Shown here: piece after piece, positions 37,475 to 49,580 of the stretch
How the letters are laid out: each line of letters opens with the position of its first letter
Position numbering within the stretch: position 1 is the stretch's first letter
Assembly: GCA_023014335.1 (NCBI GenBank)
Contig: JAECYW010000041.1
Coordinates: 20,072 to 84,071 of the forward strand
Origin: Galerina marginata
Lineage: Eukaryota; Basidiomycota; Agaricomycetes; Agaricales; Galerinaceae
Length of the DNA stretch: 64,000 nucleotides
Direction: 5' to 3'
Program-made: the position numbers and the translations under genes
The notes under the pieces: model-generated
Databases searched by the model: none
Seen by the model: the letters and a program-made list of their open reading frames with translations, nothing else
Told to the model about the DNA's origin: nothing

Positions 37475-38724
37475 GGCAGCTTTGTTTTTGGGACCCAAAA
37501 TGAGACTCTTTATACCTTGAGCAGAGTATACTTTTCTAAGTGACAGGCCAAGTTGTGTTTGCACCTGGTCAATCTTATGGAAAAGTCAAGGACCCTTTCA
37601 CAGCGACATGGGATTTAGAAGTTTCTCAGTCAGTGGTTCATGTGTCAACAACTGCATTAAACGGTAGCACGAACGAAATGGACTACCATGATAATTGCAT
37701 AGGGGGGGTGTGGGGCTGTCTTCGACGAAAATACTTTCGCATAAAATTTGAGCCATGTTCTGGGAATGTAATTTTTGAATCCGGAACGTTTTGGACACTG
37801 AATATATTACTTACTTATAGAGTAGAGCAGGGCATTTTAGTTTATGCGCCGACACTAATAATATCAAACATGTGAGAAGTCAATATCTTTCGTCTCCAAC
37901 ACAGTGATGTCACCCCCTCGTACAATAGCCATAGTTACTTCTGAGATTATGAGAAGAATACGCTTACATCGTCCCAAGCTTGTTCTAAAAGAAATTCGGC
38001 CAGGACCACTCGGTAGGGCATAGAAGTCAGGAGGACCGACAGGATAGAAAGCTACGACTGTTTTATCATATGATCAGAAGTGATGCAAATGGAGGGAAAG
38101 TGAATGAGTTTAGCATACTCTTGAAGGTGCACGACGGACTGCCGCAGCGGTATCTGATGAAGTTTACTCTGCCATAGATGTTTGCCATTGGATTCGTGAA
38201 CGGTGATTCCTGTCTCCAAAGTAACAGGGCTCGAGGAAGGGAGATGTGGCCAATGCGCCAGTCCGCTGAGCTCATAAATAAAGCCTTAATGCCCAATTAG
38301 TAGGGAAGGAAAGGAGGGAGGCCCCAATGTCCCCCGCTTTACATAAACTACCAGGAATCGAGGCAGTTTCAGGAAATCCCGTTCTTGACTTCCAGATGCG
38401 TACTTTGCTCCTAGGCTACCGTTCAGGAACGAAGTCCACCGATAAATGAGATATAATTCTACGTGGACCTTGAATTGTTCGTATCTTCGTATGTTTTCGT
38501 TAGCAAAGCGGCATCCTTATCGGGGAGGTGAGAGTGAAGAACAGAGGCATGCCGTGAGAAAACGGGAACTATTTCTGCCTTAAAAAGATCATGTGTTGGG
38601 AAATGGTTGAAGAGACCTGGAAGAAAGAAATCTATCTCCTCGAAAGATGAGTCAGATTTATGCAGATTTTTGTCTGATGGATCGATCGCATCCACAAAAT
38701 AAAGAAGCAACATTTGTAGCAAGA
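37475..38724. other. spacer between the tandem amidohydrolases
   Basis: No convincing gene in 1.25 kb. Short frames on both strands (for example 37540-37875, +) lack motifs. The stretch upstream of copy 1 includes GGGTCCCAAAAATGAGACTC and TTTATACCTTGAGC, the latter paralleled upstream of copy 2 by TTTATACTTTGAGC (40300): a shared promoter element, TATA-like when read on the minus strand. Confidence 0.45.
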
Positions 38725-40261
38725 TTAATCGTTCAAATGAAGAACTTTAATGGCAAGTCCCCGCTTCAAAGCAATCAAGTCGTTTTTCTTCAATGTTGTT
38801 TGTCCTTCGATCCAAACCGTCCCGTCTTCTATCGCAACCTACATTGTGACACTCAGTTTTTGTTCTCGGTTTGGGATGAGGCTGTACTCACAAATGGATA
38901 ATCGATGGAATACATAATCCGGTCCAAGCCAATCTGGCCGATGTGGAATTTAAGAAGGTCAGTCGCGAAGTTGCCTGACGTGGTTTCGAATATGTTCGTG
39001 TGGAAGTACGAGGTGACATTCTTCAGCATCGGCATGCCCAATGTCACTTGACGCTGAAGTTCTGTGCAAACAAATTATCCAGTGAGCAATGGATGTGAAT
39101 CTTGAGAAAACGATATAAATGTACGTCTGTCGATTCTAATCAGGTCCGAGGGTATGCGCTCGCCTAGATGGCCGACAATGATATTCAAGTTCGGGAAGCG
39201 GCTGGGATAGACGTGCAATTGTTAATTATAGGGAGAGAGATAAATATTGAAGGAATTCTCACTCAAAGACACCATTCACACATAACCTTAGTATAACGCA
39301 TATCAGGAATCCAAGAAGACAGCTAAAAATTATTGCTCTCACCCAAGTACGTGGGTTGATAAACCCGCAGCATATTCTTGAGCTGGACCTTTCAAGAACG
39401 GAGCGTGGGCGTATGAGAGATTGATTATGGCGGGAATGTCGTTTCTCGGGTGGAAGTAGACCGGGACGTCTAAATCAGTCACCGTCTGCCAAAAAACGTC
39501 GTATTCAGGTTGGTCGTAGTAGAGAAGTGTTTCTGTCGCGTTAAATAGCTGATTATCTCGCATCTCTAAAACGACGAGTAGGACTTACGGCCGTCTGACC
39601 CAGATTGTTGGTAGTCATTCACCAAAGCACCCAAAAATCCGAGCTCCTTCACGGTACGCGTGAGCTCTAATGCAGCTGCTGTTGCATTGTGCATAGCAAG
39701 AGCCGCAAATCCTCCAAAACGATCTGTTTGATTCGAAATCAACTCCGCCAATTGGTTGTTGAGACTTATAGACATATTCGCTGCAGCGACGGGATCAGAA
39801 ATCGCCTGAATGCAGGGTGACACACAGGACAACACCATCTATTTCGAGTTTGTCAATATCAGCAGAAATAGATGAAAGTGTGGCAAGTCAATTTACTCAC
39901 AAAATCGATGTTGCTCTCGTCCATCGAGTTGAGACGTTGAACGTGGATATCGACCAAGTTGGCTTTGAGCTCAGCGTTTGTGCCACCTTATAACCTGGGT
40001 TTTGGTTCTGATTGGCCAACTATCCGAAGGGTAAGTCTCACCAACGGCTGCTACAGAATTTCTGCAAAAGAAACTCAGCATCTATCGACTTACGAGGGCA
40101 GGAAGTTTAACAACATACCCTAGGGCTGGAAGAAGGTCTGGAGTTGCCCATGCTTCTTCCAGTACAATAGTCCCTGTGCCGCTGTCGCGCCATTTTCGCC
40201 CATGGACGGCTAGAGGCAAGGCTAGGAACAGAGTAAGAAGGCCGAGGATAGAAATTATCAT
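38725..40261 (-). CDS. secreted amidohydrolase, ACMSD / 2,3-dihydroxybenzoate decarboxylase-like (copy 2)
   Basis: Tandem paralogue of the gene at 35843-37474. Starts at ATG 40261 with a signal peptide (MIISILGLLTLFLALPLAV), then RKWRDSGTGTIVLEEAW. The same motifs follow: MDESNIDF, NQTDRFGGFAALAMHNA, DVPVYFHPRND, IIVGHLGERIPSDLIRID, NIFETTSGNFATD, DRIMYSIDYPFV, and the end GLAIKVLHLND with TAA 38725-38727. Metal-site residues are all present. It continues straight through the position of copy 1's 51-nt intron (GFLGALVNDY against GFLGG-ALVNDY). Both copies carry signal peptides, unlike most cytosolic members of the family, so an extracellular or vacuolar role is inferred. Confidence 0.9.
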
Positions 40262-41107
40262 GGTGGACCTATTGACGGCAACCAAGTTGAAGAAGGAACC
40301 CTTTATACTTTGAGCATTTGAGTTCAAGCTGACAAGTCGAAAGTCGACTATCCGGAGAACCAAATAGAGTCATTCATTATGCTTTCGCAATCTCACATCC
40401 AGTGACACCTGTGTCTTCAGATGCTTTGCACGGTAAAAAAAGGCCTCGAAAAGGACACGGTCGAAGACAGTTCTTCATCTGCAGCTGGCAGGAAGCCAAT
40501 GATTGTCCCTTGATTTCCCTTGGTAACTTCTTTTCGCGTAAAGTATGAGCCGTGACCTTGGAATCCAATGTTTTCAATGCGCCACGTACCCGCTCGCAAC
40601 CTATTTTATGGGCCGAGACTGCATACCGCGATGACTTCACCTACTAGAATTTCTTCATTTCCAGCGGTCCGACAGCATACGCGCACGCTGCAGTTGGTTC
40701 AGGAATATGTGTTGACGGTGCGAAAGAGCAAGCAAGAGACCATGCATAACAGAAGGGGAACCCAAGTTTTAATTACTTTGTAACAGTTCGATTCCGAGTT
40801 CCGATTTGCGAAGATTATTTGTGGTCACGTAGCAGCGTGGTCTACAGGAAGAACGTATTCCCGCCGGGAACCACCTAGGCTGTCTGGCCACAGAAGCACA
40901 CTCTGAAGACTCAAATAGCGCCTAGAAATTTAGGAATGAGAACAAAACTCCAGCAAAAGGTTGCTAGGTTGATCGTTTCAAATTAATGTCACCGTCGAGC
41001 CCGTGTTTATGTCGAATGACGTCGAGCAATTCCTTCCGAAGGGCCCTAGTCTTTCTGGACTGCACTCGCCGACAACGCGGGGCCTCTTCGTCCAGACAAG
41101 GAAGGGT
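40262..41107. other. intergenic
   Basis: No gene seen. Holds the promoter of amidohydrolase copy 2 and then sequence without recognisable structure up to the duplicated Rtt106-like upstream block. Confidence 0.4.
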
Positions 41108-42307
41108 CTGCCAGCGAGGCAGTATAATCAGCCCATCAAGCTACAGTAAAGTGGCATAAATAATCTGCGAGATAGATTCCATACAACCAAGTTCGAATCT
41201 GTCGCAAGACCGCATTGCATGGCGAAGATGGTGGATGGTGGTCAAAGGGCGAGCCGTGAGAAAACCCTGACGTGTGCGAGAGCATGGTCGTCGGGATCGT
41301 TCTGCCCAAGTTCTGCCAGTAGTGCAGGGGGCTGAACCTCCAAAAGGTCTCGCCACTCGCCGTCATGGCGAGTCAAATGGCGTGGGAACATGGCGAATGC
41401 TGGCGAGTGGCGAGAGCAGGAAAATAGCATATCAGCGGTATTATGGGGAAAAATGGTATGAATTTCTGTGTATGGCCGAATTTCACCCAATCACTTATGA
41501 TACGGCGGGAGTCCCGTCAACCTGAACAATTTACGGCAGCAATGGGACGAATTCTGACCTTGCCGAGTGATCAGAAATCTAAGTATGGCCGCCTGAATTT
41601 GCTTCTCCCGGAGGCGTTTCGGTAAAATCCAGACAAAATTATCAAAAAATTGGCGGTGGTAGGTTTTTATAGTGGAAATTTTGAGCCCGAGGCACCGTAC
41701 ACCAGGGTGTCTCGCCAGCTCTCGCCAGGCCACTTTCAAATCTTTGGACTCGCCACTGGCGATCGCCAGGTGGCGAGGCCTGGTGTGGCGAGATGGCGAG
41801 GTTGAGCCAACGACACTATCTGCCAGCCACCACAACATATTTTTGTTTCCTCCCCTTCTCAAGGCTGCCTGCAGGCGTCTACAAAATGGAAATATCTAGA
41901 GAGTACTGGCGAATGCCTCAAGTACTGGCCTTCATTCTAAGAATTAACAGGACCTCATGACTCGTTGGTCGCGCTTCCATTATCCAAAGGAGCCTGAATT
42001 CCGAATCAGCGGGCGCTGTTGGTCTTTGGCTCTGGGTCCCAAAACAATGGCCTCAGAATCTCAGCGCCTGAGGGCTATCATGCCGACATTACTCACAGAG
42101 CTGGCAGGTAAACTCCGCAGTCTATGCACCTCCCCTACAGTGCCTTCGTCGTCGACCAATTCATCCCTTGCTCCCTTCTTGCCATCGCGCGCGACGCGAT
42201 ACCGCCCTTCTCGACGCGTTTCCGAGCTTCAGCTGTCCAGAGCCGTACACACTGTACTACCCCATCGGCACCTTGGGGGACGTCAATCAAAAGATTCAAG
42301 AATGTAA
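41108..42307 (+). pseudogene. truncated duplicate of the Rtt106-like gene, promoter plus N-terminus
   Basis: Aligns with 49160-49668. The upstream blocks match (GTATAATCAGC, TAATCTGCGAGATA, GCGAAGATGG, CTCCCCTTCTCAAGGCTGCC). From the ATG at 42047 the first 29 or so codons match (MASESQRLRAIMPTL, LAGKLRSLCTSP). After 42140 the similarity ends and a different sequence follows; the frame continues to a stop at 42305-42307. The Rtt106-type domain is absent. The upstream part is interrupted by a MITE (41320-41818). It could still encode an 86-residue fusion peptide. Confidence 0.8.
41320..41818. mobile_element. 499-bp hAT-type MITE
   Basis: Flanked by the exact 8-bp duplication TCTGCCAG (41312-41319 and 41819-41826), the length produced by hAT transposases. 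Ends are imperfect inverted repeats starting TAGTG: left TAGTGCAGGGGGCTGAACCT, right (reverse complement) TAGTGTCGTTGGCTCAACCT. The hAT end consensus YARNG is met. Subterminal regions are full of TGGCGAG or its complement (41350-41430 and 41710-41805), as expected of transposase-binding sites. There is no coding capacity. The related upstream region at 49.4 kb lacks the insertion. Confidence 0.85.
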
Positions 42308-43574
42308 TGCATTGCAGGTCGTATTGGAAGAACAGAAGAAGGTGGGTTCAATATCAATGAGATTATTTATCTTACTTGTGGATTACTGGGACGACCAGTG
42401 CTCGGCGTTCGGGACCCGGAATCGCATCTAGCTTCTAGCTAGCACCTCCGCCTTCTTGAGGTGTATTCGATAAACGCGCAGACGGTATGCGCAAGTGTTT
42501 TGTCGCCATATAAATCAGAGCAAAGACGTTTTCTTTCTCATCCTTGCGTGTCTACCTTCCTCCTCCAACATTTTCTTTGAATTTACAGTTTACAGATGAT
42601 GTTTACAGGTATATTTAAACACCAAGATGAAGACACTTTGTGTTTGGCACGATTGCTTGATGGTGCTTCTAAGGTTCCCTCGCTAGGCGACTCATCGAGA
42701 AATCTTTCCCAATATGTCCCCAACAATTAGCCCAGGATCTGAACGATAAAATGTCTGTTTTTCTCTAATTATCTTCGTTCCTTTCCTTTATTGAAATCTA
42801 AGGAATTTGTGAAGTCTCCAGCAGGATCCTCCGCCTTGAAACTTAATCTAGTAGGTATTGGAGAGCGAAATCTGATCGGAGTCACAGGAGGTCATTATTT
42901 AGGACGTTCCGGCATGTATTCGCCCTCATCACTCTTCGAACGTTCTTGAAATACTCATCTCACGTTCTATTTCTAGTGAAACACCAATGCTTAATTTAAA
43001 TGACGCTGCAGCGTACTTCCTCACTGAGTCACTTGGCGCAAGGAGTAAGTAACTTAGTAAGTTAGAAGTTTTTGCTTTGCCATCACTCACTATCTTCATT
43101 TTGATATTCATCATCATATTGGTAGTAATCTCGACTTCGATGGGCACTCATGACCGTCGGCTCTTATGTTTTTACATGCGGCCGGGAAGAAAGTGAGGCG
43201 CAAGTGAGGCGCGGTCGCGCTTATATTTACCTAACAGGCATTGCCGCATCGTAATGCCGCGACATCCGACTGCAAGAGAGCCAGTTTTGGGTGCTCAGCA
43301 TTGTCCTTAACTCCTACCGTTCCTCCATGGGATACTAGGAACTCTAGAATTCAGCAAGCTCCACCTCCTCCTCCACCACCTTTGCTCCCTAGATTCGCCT
43401 AGGAACTTGAAAATTCAGCATATATGACGAATATCCCCACCTTTCCTCCCTGGATTCGCTTAGTTCTAGAGGAAGAAAAATAAGATCAGCTTCCTTTCGG
43501 AAGCAATCTTGTGGGCGGCCTCGTATACCCTTCTATCCACGAGTTGAAGATCAGGTATCTCGACCGAAAAAAAG
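42308..43574. other. intergenic
   Basis: The first 130 bp continue the unidentified sequence joined to the truncated Rtt106-like copy; its third frame (GTLGDVNQKIQECNALQVVL) looks protein-like and may be a fragment of another gene. The remainder shows no gene. Confidence 0.35.
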
Positions 43575-43580
43575 TATAAA
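43575..43580 (+). promoter_or_regulatory. TATA box of the Y3-like gene
   Basis: TATAAA lies 45 bp upstream of the start ATG at 43620. A short upstream ATG (43594) opens a 13-codon frame that ends at a TAA just after the main start. Confidence 0.55.
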
Positions 43581-43619
43581 ACCTGCTCGTCAAATGTTTT
43601 CCACTTCGTCAGGTCGAAT

Positions 43620-44254
43620 ATGTTTTCCTCTGTAAGCCCCACTGCATGATCATCGTTTCTTCCTGCTCATGTTTGTTTAAGATAACCTCCGCTTTCGTGC
43701 TTGCGGTTCTCGCTACCAGCGTTAACGCTGCCGTTTCCGCCAAACCAGTGATTCCCTCTCCGGATATCGCGAACGTCGGCTGCTTCGGTGGCGGGTAAGC
43801 TACCCTCTTTCGTACTACTGACATGGCCCATATTTGACGCATTTCTTCAGGCAGGTTGGCGACTGCTCAAGTGTCATCAACAGCTTTTGCACTCCGGAAT
43901 TCAACGTAAGTTAAATCGTTTCCGCTTTATCTAACACGGTTAGTTTCACTCATTACTGACTTTTTTGCAGAACGTTCCCGGAGGAGCGTCCGTCACTGAA
44001 TGCTTCAATGTCAACAATTACCATTGTAAGTGACTCACGTATTTATGCCTCAATTCTGCATGTAGGTACTCATCCTTCTGTGTTTTTCAGGCGACTTTGC
44101 TGTCAAGAACACCGCCAGCCAGTCGCAGAGCATTTCGACTGCGCTCTGTGAGGCCGATATGCTAGTAACGAACAATGGATGCAATGGCCACGGAGGGATT
44201 AGGGCTGATGGAAATTTCCAACTGACTGTCGATCCAAATGCCGGATCCTGCTAA
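43620..44254 (+). CDS. small secreted cysteine-rich protein, glycan-binding Y3-like
   Basis: Five exons give about 132 residues. Splicing ATGTTTTCCTCT to the second exon yields a signal peptide (MFSSITSAFVLAVLATSVNA). The mature part has the spacing CFGGGQVGDCSSVINSFC, ECFNVNNYHCDFAVKN, ALCEADML, NNGCNGHGG and ends FQLTVDPNAGSC. The Cys pattern and the C-terminal xDPNxGSC resemble the Coprinus comatus Y3 glycan-binding family, judged from memory. An alternative start at 43645 without the first intron is in frame. It is likely an extracellular lectin-type defence or cell-surface protein. Stop is TAA 44252-44254. Confidence 0.75.
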
Positions 44255-45185
44255 AGCCCGCTGCATTCTGAAGAACTCTCGGTTGAGAAAGATAGTGATA
44301 TTCAAATTGGATAGTCTCAAAATGTTACAGTTTGGGTCCATTTTATGATGTCTTCTTCCGTAACTCGGCGCCAATTGGCGTAAATGTGCTTGCTCATCAT
44401 TATTGCCCTCCAAGCGAGGCGCCCTGCGCCCTCTGGCGGCCTCTATTCCAATAAGAAATAAGACGTCGAGCCTTGTGGGCACCATTTTCCGGGCGTGAAC
44501 CGACCCCACGAGTAGTGCGCCTCCTCGGACCCCGGTCAATGATCCTGGCGATGGATGGTAGTGAGTACTTAATTAGTTGTCACGGAGTGATCTCTGTACA
44601 GACCTTTGCGTCAAAGATATAAGTATACTCTGACGACAAATATCCGCAGTCCAGCCCATCAATTCAGAAAGAATGGTTGCGTAATTAAGGTGTATCCAAT
44701 GAACTACGCCAGTACACTATTCAGTGAAATATTTAGCATTGAACATTTAAAACGAATATTATGAACATTGGGCTGGACGAAGTGATAGTAAATATAAATG
44801 GAGTGTGATCGGGGCTATCGGTTGTAGAATATCGTTATGCAACCAGTGAATGAAATGGTGTAAGATTATTGAGTCGTAGAAAACAAGGGATTAAGCCGGG
44901 GGTATATGGATGAAATTTGCATCTGGGTGGATATCGGTGAAGATAGCGGCAAAAATGATGAACAGTTCACTCCGGCTGGTTCAGTCTCCGGTCTGAAGTT
45001 CTTATATGGGTAGGATTGGTTCGCTTCGACATCAATAGTGACGTTCCGCTGGGATGAGTTAGGTAGAACAGCCCCTACACGCCTTTGATCCAATCTTTTC
45101 CTTTTTTCGGGCATTGGACATTGTGCCTAGCAATATATACATCATGAGCCGCGGCAAACGAGAAGCACCAAGGCAATTATGACTC
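44255..45185. other. intergenic between convergent genes
   Basis: Short frames on both strands without domains. No repeat or RNA gene recognised. Confidence 0.4.
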
Positions 45186-47882
45186 TTACTTGGCTACAAC
45201 ATGCCTGAATATCCCTTGAGGATTAAACAATCGCTCTCTAACATCCGAAGATGGATCCGATGCACAGTGGAGACATCGAAAAACTATCGATCGAGAAATC
45301 GCTTTTGCAGACGCCAGTAAAGCAGCACTGTTGACAGGTTCAGGCGTCGGGAACACAGGCATCTTGACGAAGGACTGGTGGGATTTTTCATAGAAGAAAA
45401 GGTCGGTGGGCTCTGTCGGAGCCGAAATTTGATGTCTGAGGTAAGAGGTATCAGCAACGAGAAAAGTGACAGAAAATCAGGACTTACACAGTTCGAACAT
45501 GTTGAACAATGTCGCCACGGGCTTGCAAGTTCGTCATGTAGGCACTGCAATTGCCACATGTCCAAAGAGAGTTTTTCCATTTTGAATCACCCCGTTCACT
45601 CTCTTTTACGAAGTTGGCGTCGATAGAAGAGAGAACTGTCCACATAAGATCGAATTTCGTAAATCCGATAGAATGAGTGTTCGCCAATGAATGTGCGATC
45701 TAGTGGTTTGTCTTGTTGAAAGGTGTATTTAAGGAACGAGGGAAGCACTCACCGCTGTGCGCCACGAGTACCCGTAACGTACCCATTTGCCGCCTTTATT
45801 TTGAGGAGTGCAGTCGTCGCAAGAAAAACGAAGTTCTTTCCGATCCATGTCAGATGCCAAGGCCGTTCTAGAATCGAGCCCAGCAAGCTGAATGATCGAC
45901 TTCGCAATTTCGGAGCCTTTTTCACTGAAAACGATCGGATCGGAGAGGGCTGTCTCGGTGATTGACATTACATTAAATGTGCTTGGAAGACCTTCAGTTT
46001 CCCTTTCACAATGGTGCGTCATGAGATCTTGAATACCGATAAGAAGGGACTTGGAAATATTGTTGCAGTGACGATGTTTGGGGCGCTTGCACAGAAAAGT
46101 AGTCGCGGCCAAATCCAAGCAATCATCGCCGCTGGATGCCGCTCTATGTTCGAAAGCACGGTCAGAGGCAGCCAGAGCAGACTTGCCGGGCAATAACTGT
46201 TTTAGGTCCGCCTTTTTCTTCTCTAAGGAGATTGACAGGAGTTCGGGTAGGGAGTGCATGGCTTCGTCAAAGTCATCTTTAGTGACGGTTGAATCGGCAG
46301 GTAAGTCAATAACAATGGCGAAGGGATCAAATTTGCAGTTATCGAAGGTTCGTGGCAGGTACTTCCACTGCGAAGGACGTAATGATTCCTTGTATGTTTT
46401 GTATAACCCGTCGACAATCCGCCTACGAGTGGCCCTGATGGGGCCCATTTCGTCTTCAAGTCGAGTGGCCTTATGTTCCATGACCTTTAGTTCTAAAATG
46501 GGGCGAATATGGTCCCAGACTGGCAGGGTCATATCAGTGACTGATACGATGAGGTGTAAGAGGAAAGCGAACTTGGATCAGTAAGCAACGAGGGCTCATT
46601 AAATTCGGGGAGCTCATCGAGGCAAGATACGTCCCCTTCAGTATATCCTAGCCGAATGAAACGTTCACATATCCTAAACGAATGCAAATTCAGGAGCGGA
46701 AGTGTCATTGAAGCACGGTTTAACTTACGCCTTTTGACGTTGGGCTTGGATATTTCCCTCGTTCAGCTGGCGGTCCGGCATGTAATTGTCAAGCCAGTCG
46801 TTATAATGTTGTACTTTCTAAGGAAGATGCGGTGAGCAAACGGGCCAGCACAGGTAAATTTTGTACTCACAGAGTGAATGTCTTTTACACGCTGGATTTG
46901 CTGGGCTTTGAACTCGTCCAATTTTATCCTGGCATCGGTGAGGTTAAGATGTACACCATGCTCAAGGTCAGTCAGTTTCTGGACGATCTTCTCGATATCC
47001 GCATCCCAGAAGAACCGGCTACCGCTTTGATGGCCATGGGCCCATCCACCAGCTGAGGAACTCATGAGCAAGTCAAGAGAAAGAATAAAAGGGGGTCCAA
47101 TCGCACCATTCGTATGAGGAATAAGATCAAGTACATATGCTTCAACATCTGGAAAAACTGTCTTCACCCGGGACTCTACTACGTAACTATGAGGCATTTG
47201 GTGAGCCGTAGACAGTAAGAAACGAAGACGAAGGACGCACTGTTTCTTTTTGCATCTCATACAGGAACGACGACAGAGTAAAAAGTCAACATTGTAAACA
47301 GTACTGGCCCCGCAATTCTTTGAGGGCGATCAGAACAAGAAACTCTGCCCAAGGATGAGTGCGACTTACCTGACACGAGGTCCCAAAAAGGAGCCTTGCC
47401 CAAGCCGATTCCAACATGTCAGTAGGCGGTTCTGGAATGCCCGATCGTTCTCTTGCAGCTTTCCATATTGTCATTGCACCCTTTTCTTGAAGAGTTTCAC
47501 TAAAACGCTTGTTCGTCCTCGACACGCTGATTATGTCTTTTGGAGGGAGAAACCCCATAATCTGAAGTGGTTTGTTTAATAGCTGTCAATGGAAATTGAG
47601 AAGATTCATACTTACTCCCAACAGCACGTCCAAAGGCATAGTAGGGAGAAGACTAAAGCATTTTTTGGCTCGACCTGGCCTTTCCTGAGGCGAGTTCATC
47701 CTTGGAGACAAGCCCGCTGTCTTCATGCGCTTCGCTGGCGGCCTTTTCGTAGCCCTTGTTTCTCCTAAAAATCGACTGTAGGGTGAATAACAGAGAGACG
47801 TTTTTTATAGCAAACACTAACCGCCACTGTCTTCACCCCCATCAATGGAAGCATACCCGTCCTCTGCCTCATCCTTGTCCAT
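45186..47882 (-). CDS. F-box protein with C-terminal Cys pairs
   Basis: Start ATG 47882 (MDKDEAEDGYASIDGGE). The F-box core is MPLDVLL...MGFLPPKDIISVSRTNKRF with the intron at 47571-47613 removed, followed by AMTIWKAARERSGIPEPP. A further exon joins at CQNCGASTVYNVDFLLCRRS and continues with CMRCKK, a possible zinc-binding element. The remainder includes a conserved block (WDADIEKIVQKL) and ends with LWTCGNCSAYM and FRCLHC, with TAA at 45186-45188. About nine exons. This is the widespread agaricomycete F-box type; SCF-adaptor function is by analogy. Several acceptors were inferred by phase. Confidence 0.85.
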
Positions 47883-49580
47883 GGTAAGATCCTGGCTGTC
47901 GTTGGACGGTTCGGATTGAGGAATGGCTTCAATATGCGTCAGCGCCACTTCCTTGGAAGATAAAGCCAATTATCAGCGTAGGTGTTCTGGTCGGCAGCTG
48001 AGTTAACGGTTAAAAGAAGTGAAGAGAAGAAAAAGGTCGCGTTGGCAGTTCAGGCCCTTACGCGGTCACGTGATTGCTAATTTTTTGGCCGCCGCGGCGC
48101 CTAAACTCAATTGGGATCTTTGATTTTTCTACACCTGCATTACAGTTGCTTTTCTCAAGTAGTACTGTAGCTGTAATTGGTAATATTCAGCTAAGTGAGC
48201 AGTTTGGCGACATGACCTGGTGAATCCTGGATAATACGGAACGAGTCATGATCGTACAGACTGGGAGGACGCTAAGAATGACGCTATTTTCGACCGCGTT
48301 TTAGGCAGGGTTGCTGAAGCTCTAAAAACGAAAACATCTCAAAGTGGTTGTGGTGGTCGTATTACTACACGTGCATGCACACACTGGAAATCCAAAGCCG
48401 AAGACAAGTAGACGATGAAATGTTCATTTGAACCGTAACATGTAACAAAGCACAGAAAATAAAACATGCTTGACCTCTTTTCTGGTAATTACCAATGACT
48501 ATCGCTTATTTGCGTGGAAGGTTGGGCAACGGGAAGTTTTTTTCCATCTGCAGCGTCGGGTAATAAGCGCCAGTCAACGACAGATAATGGAAAGGATAAA
48601 ATATGTAGATAATACCTATAATGAATCATTCTCCCAACGCGCGATTTCCTTGACCTCCCCCGTCCTCCAGGAGGTCGGGAGATGTGGCAAGTTCGCTGAG
48701 GTTTTGAATTCGCTCAGGAGTGCCACTGGCGGGTACCACAACCACCACTTGAGCACGAGTCCAGAGGAGAAGCACGCTAGTCGCGTCTACCCTCTTCCCT
48801 GCCACCTTGGAAATACGTAGGATGACGCAGAGTGAGCCAAAGGGTGCCAAAGGACGCTGTGAGTCTCCCATGTTTGGCTTGTAAGTCGAGTAGTGGTTGA
48901 AGATGCGCCAATAAATAAGGATAGTATTCGATTTATCAGTCGAAATTATCGTCGAAGTGCAAGGAAAGCCCCGTTCCAAGTTCCAACGAAAGCGCACACC
49001 TGGTTAATCACAGGTTTATATTCGGCACCGTCTAAAACAAAGCAGCCAGTGACGAGCGAGAATTTTTCACCGCAGACCTTGCACAAAGTAAAGGAAAAGG
49101 CACGTCGTGTTCAAGTTTTTCCAGTTGCCGATGTCATTTCCCAGCGTCCAGTCAAGCAAAAGTCTGCGAGCGAGGTGGTATAATCAGCTCATCAGGCGAC
49201 AGAAAGAACCATAGATAAATAGTCTGCGAGATAATGTTCATACAAGCAAATTCGAGCGAGGCCGCAAGAACAGATTCCAGGGCGAAGATGGCAGATGGTG
49301 GATGGTGATCAAGGGGCGATCCGTGAGAAAACATGGACGCGTGCGAGAACACGACTGAACACGCGTCGGGGGTTCTTCTAGATCTGACAACCACGGCTGT
49401 TCTTGTCTCCTCCCCTTCCCAAGGCTGCCCGCGGGCGCCTACGAGGTGAATATAGCTGAATAATTCAACACTATCTTTCATTCCAACTATCTACAGGTTC
49501 TGACTCCTTCTCACATCATCCAAAAAAGCCTGACTTCCGAATCAGCAGGCGATTGCTCCCTGGCTTTGGTTCTCAAAACA
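47883..49580. other. intergenic between divergent genes
   Basis: 1.7 kb without a supported gene; frames at 48470-48997 overlap on opposite strands and lack motifs. The last 420 bp (49160-49580) is the promoter region whose copy lies at 41108-42046. Confidence 0.45.

Noticed and set aside
31927..40261. Metabolic cluster linking the citrate carrier, BTB protein and amidohydrolases
   Set aside because: No shared promoter elements, pathway logic or regulatory gene is visible; adjacency alone is not evidence.
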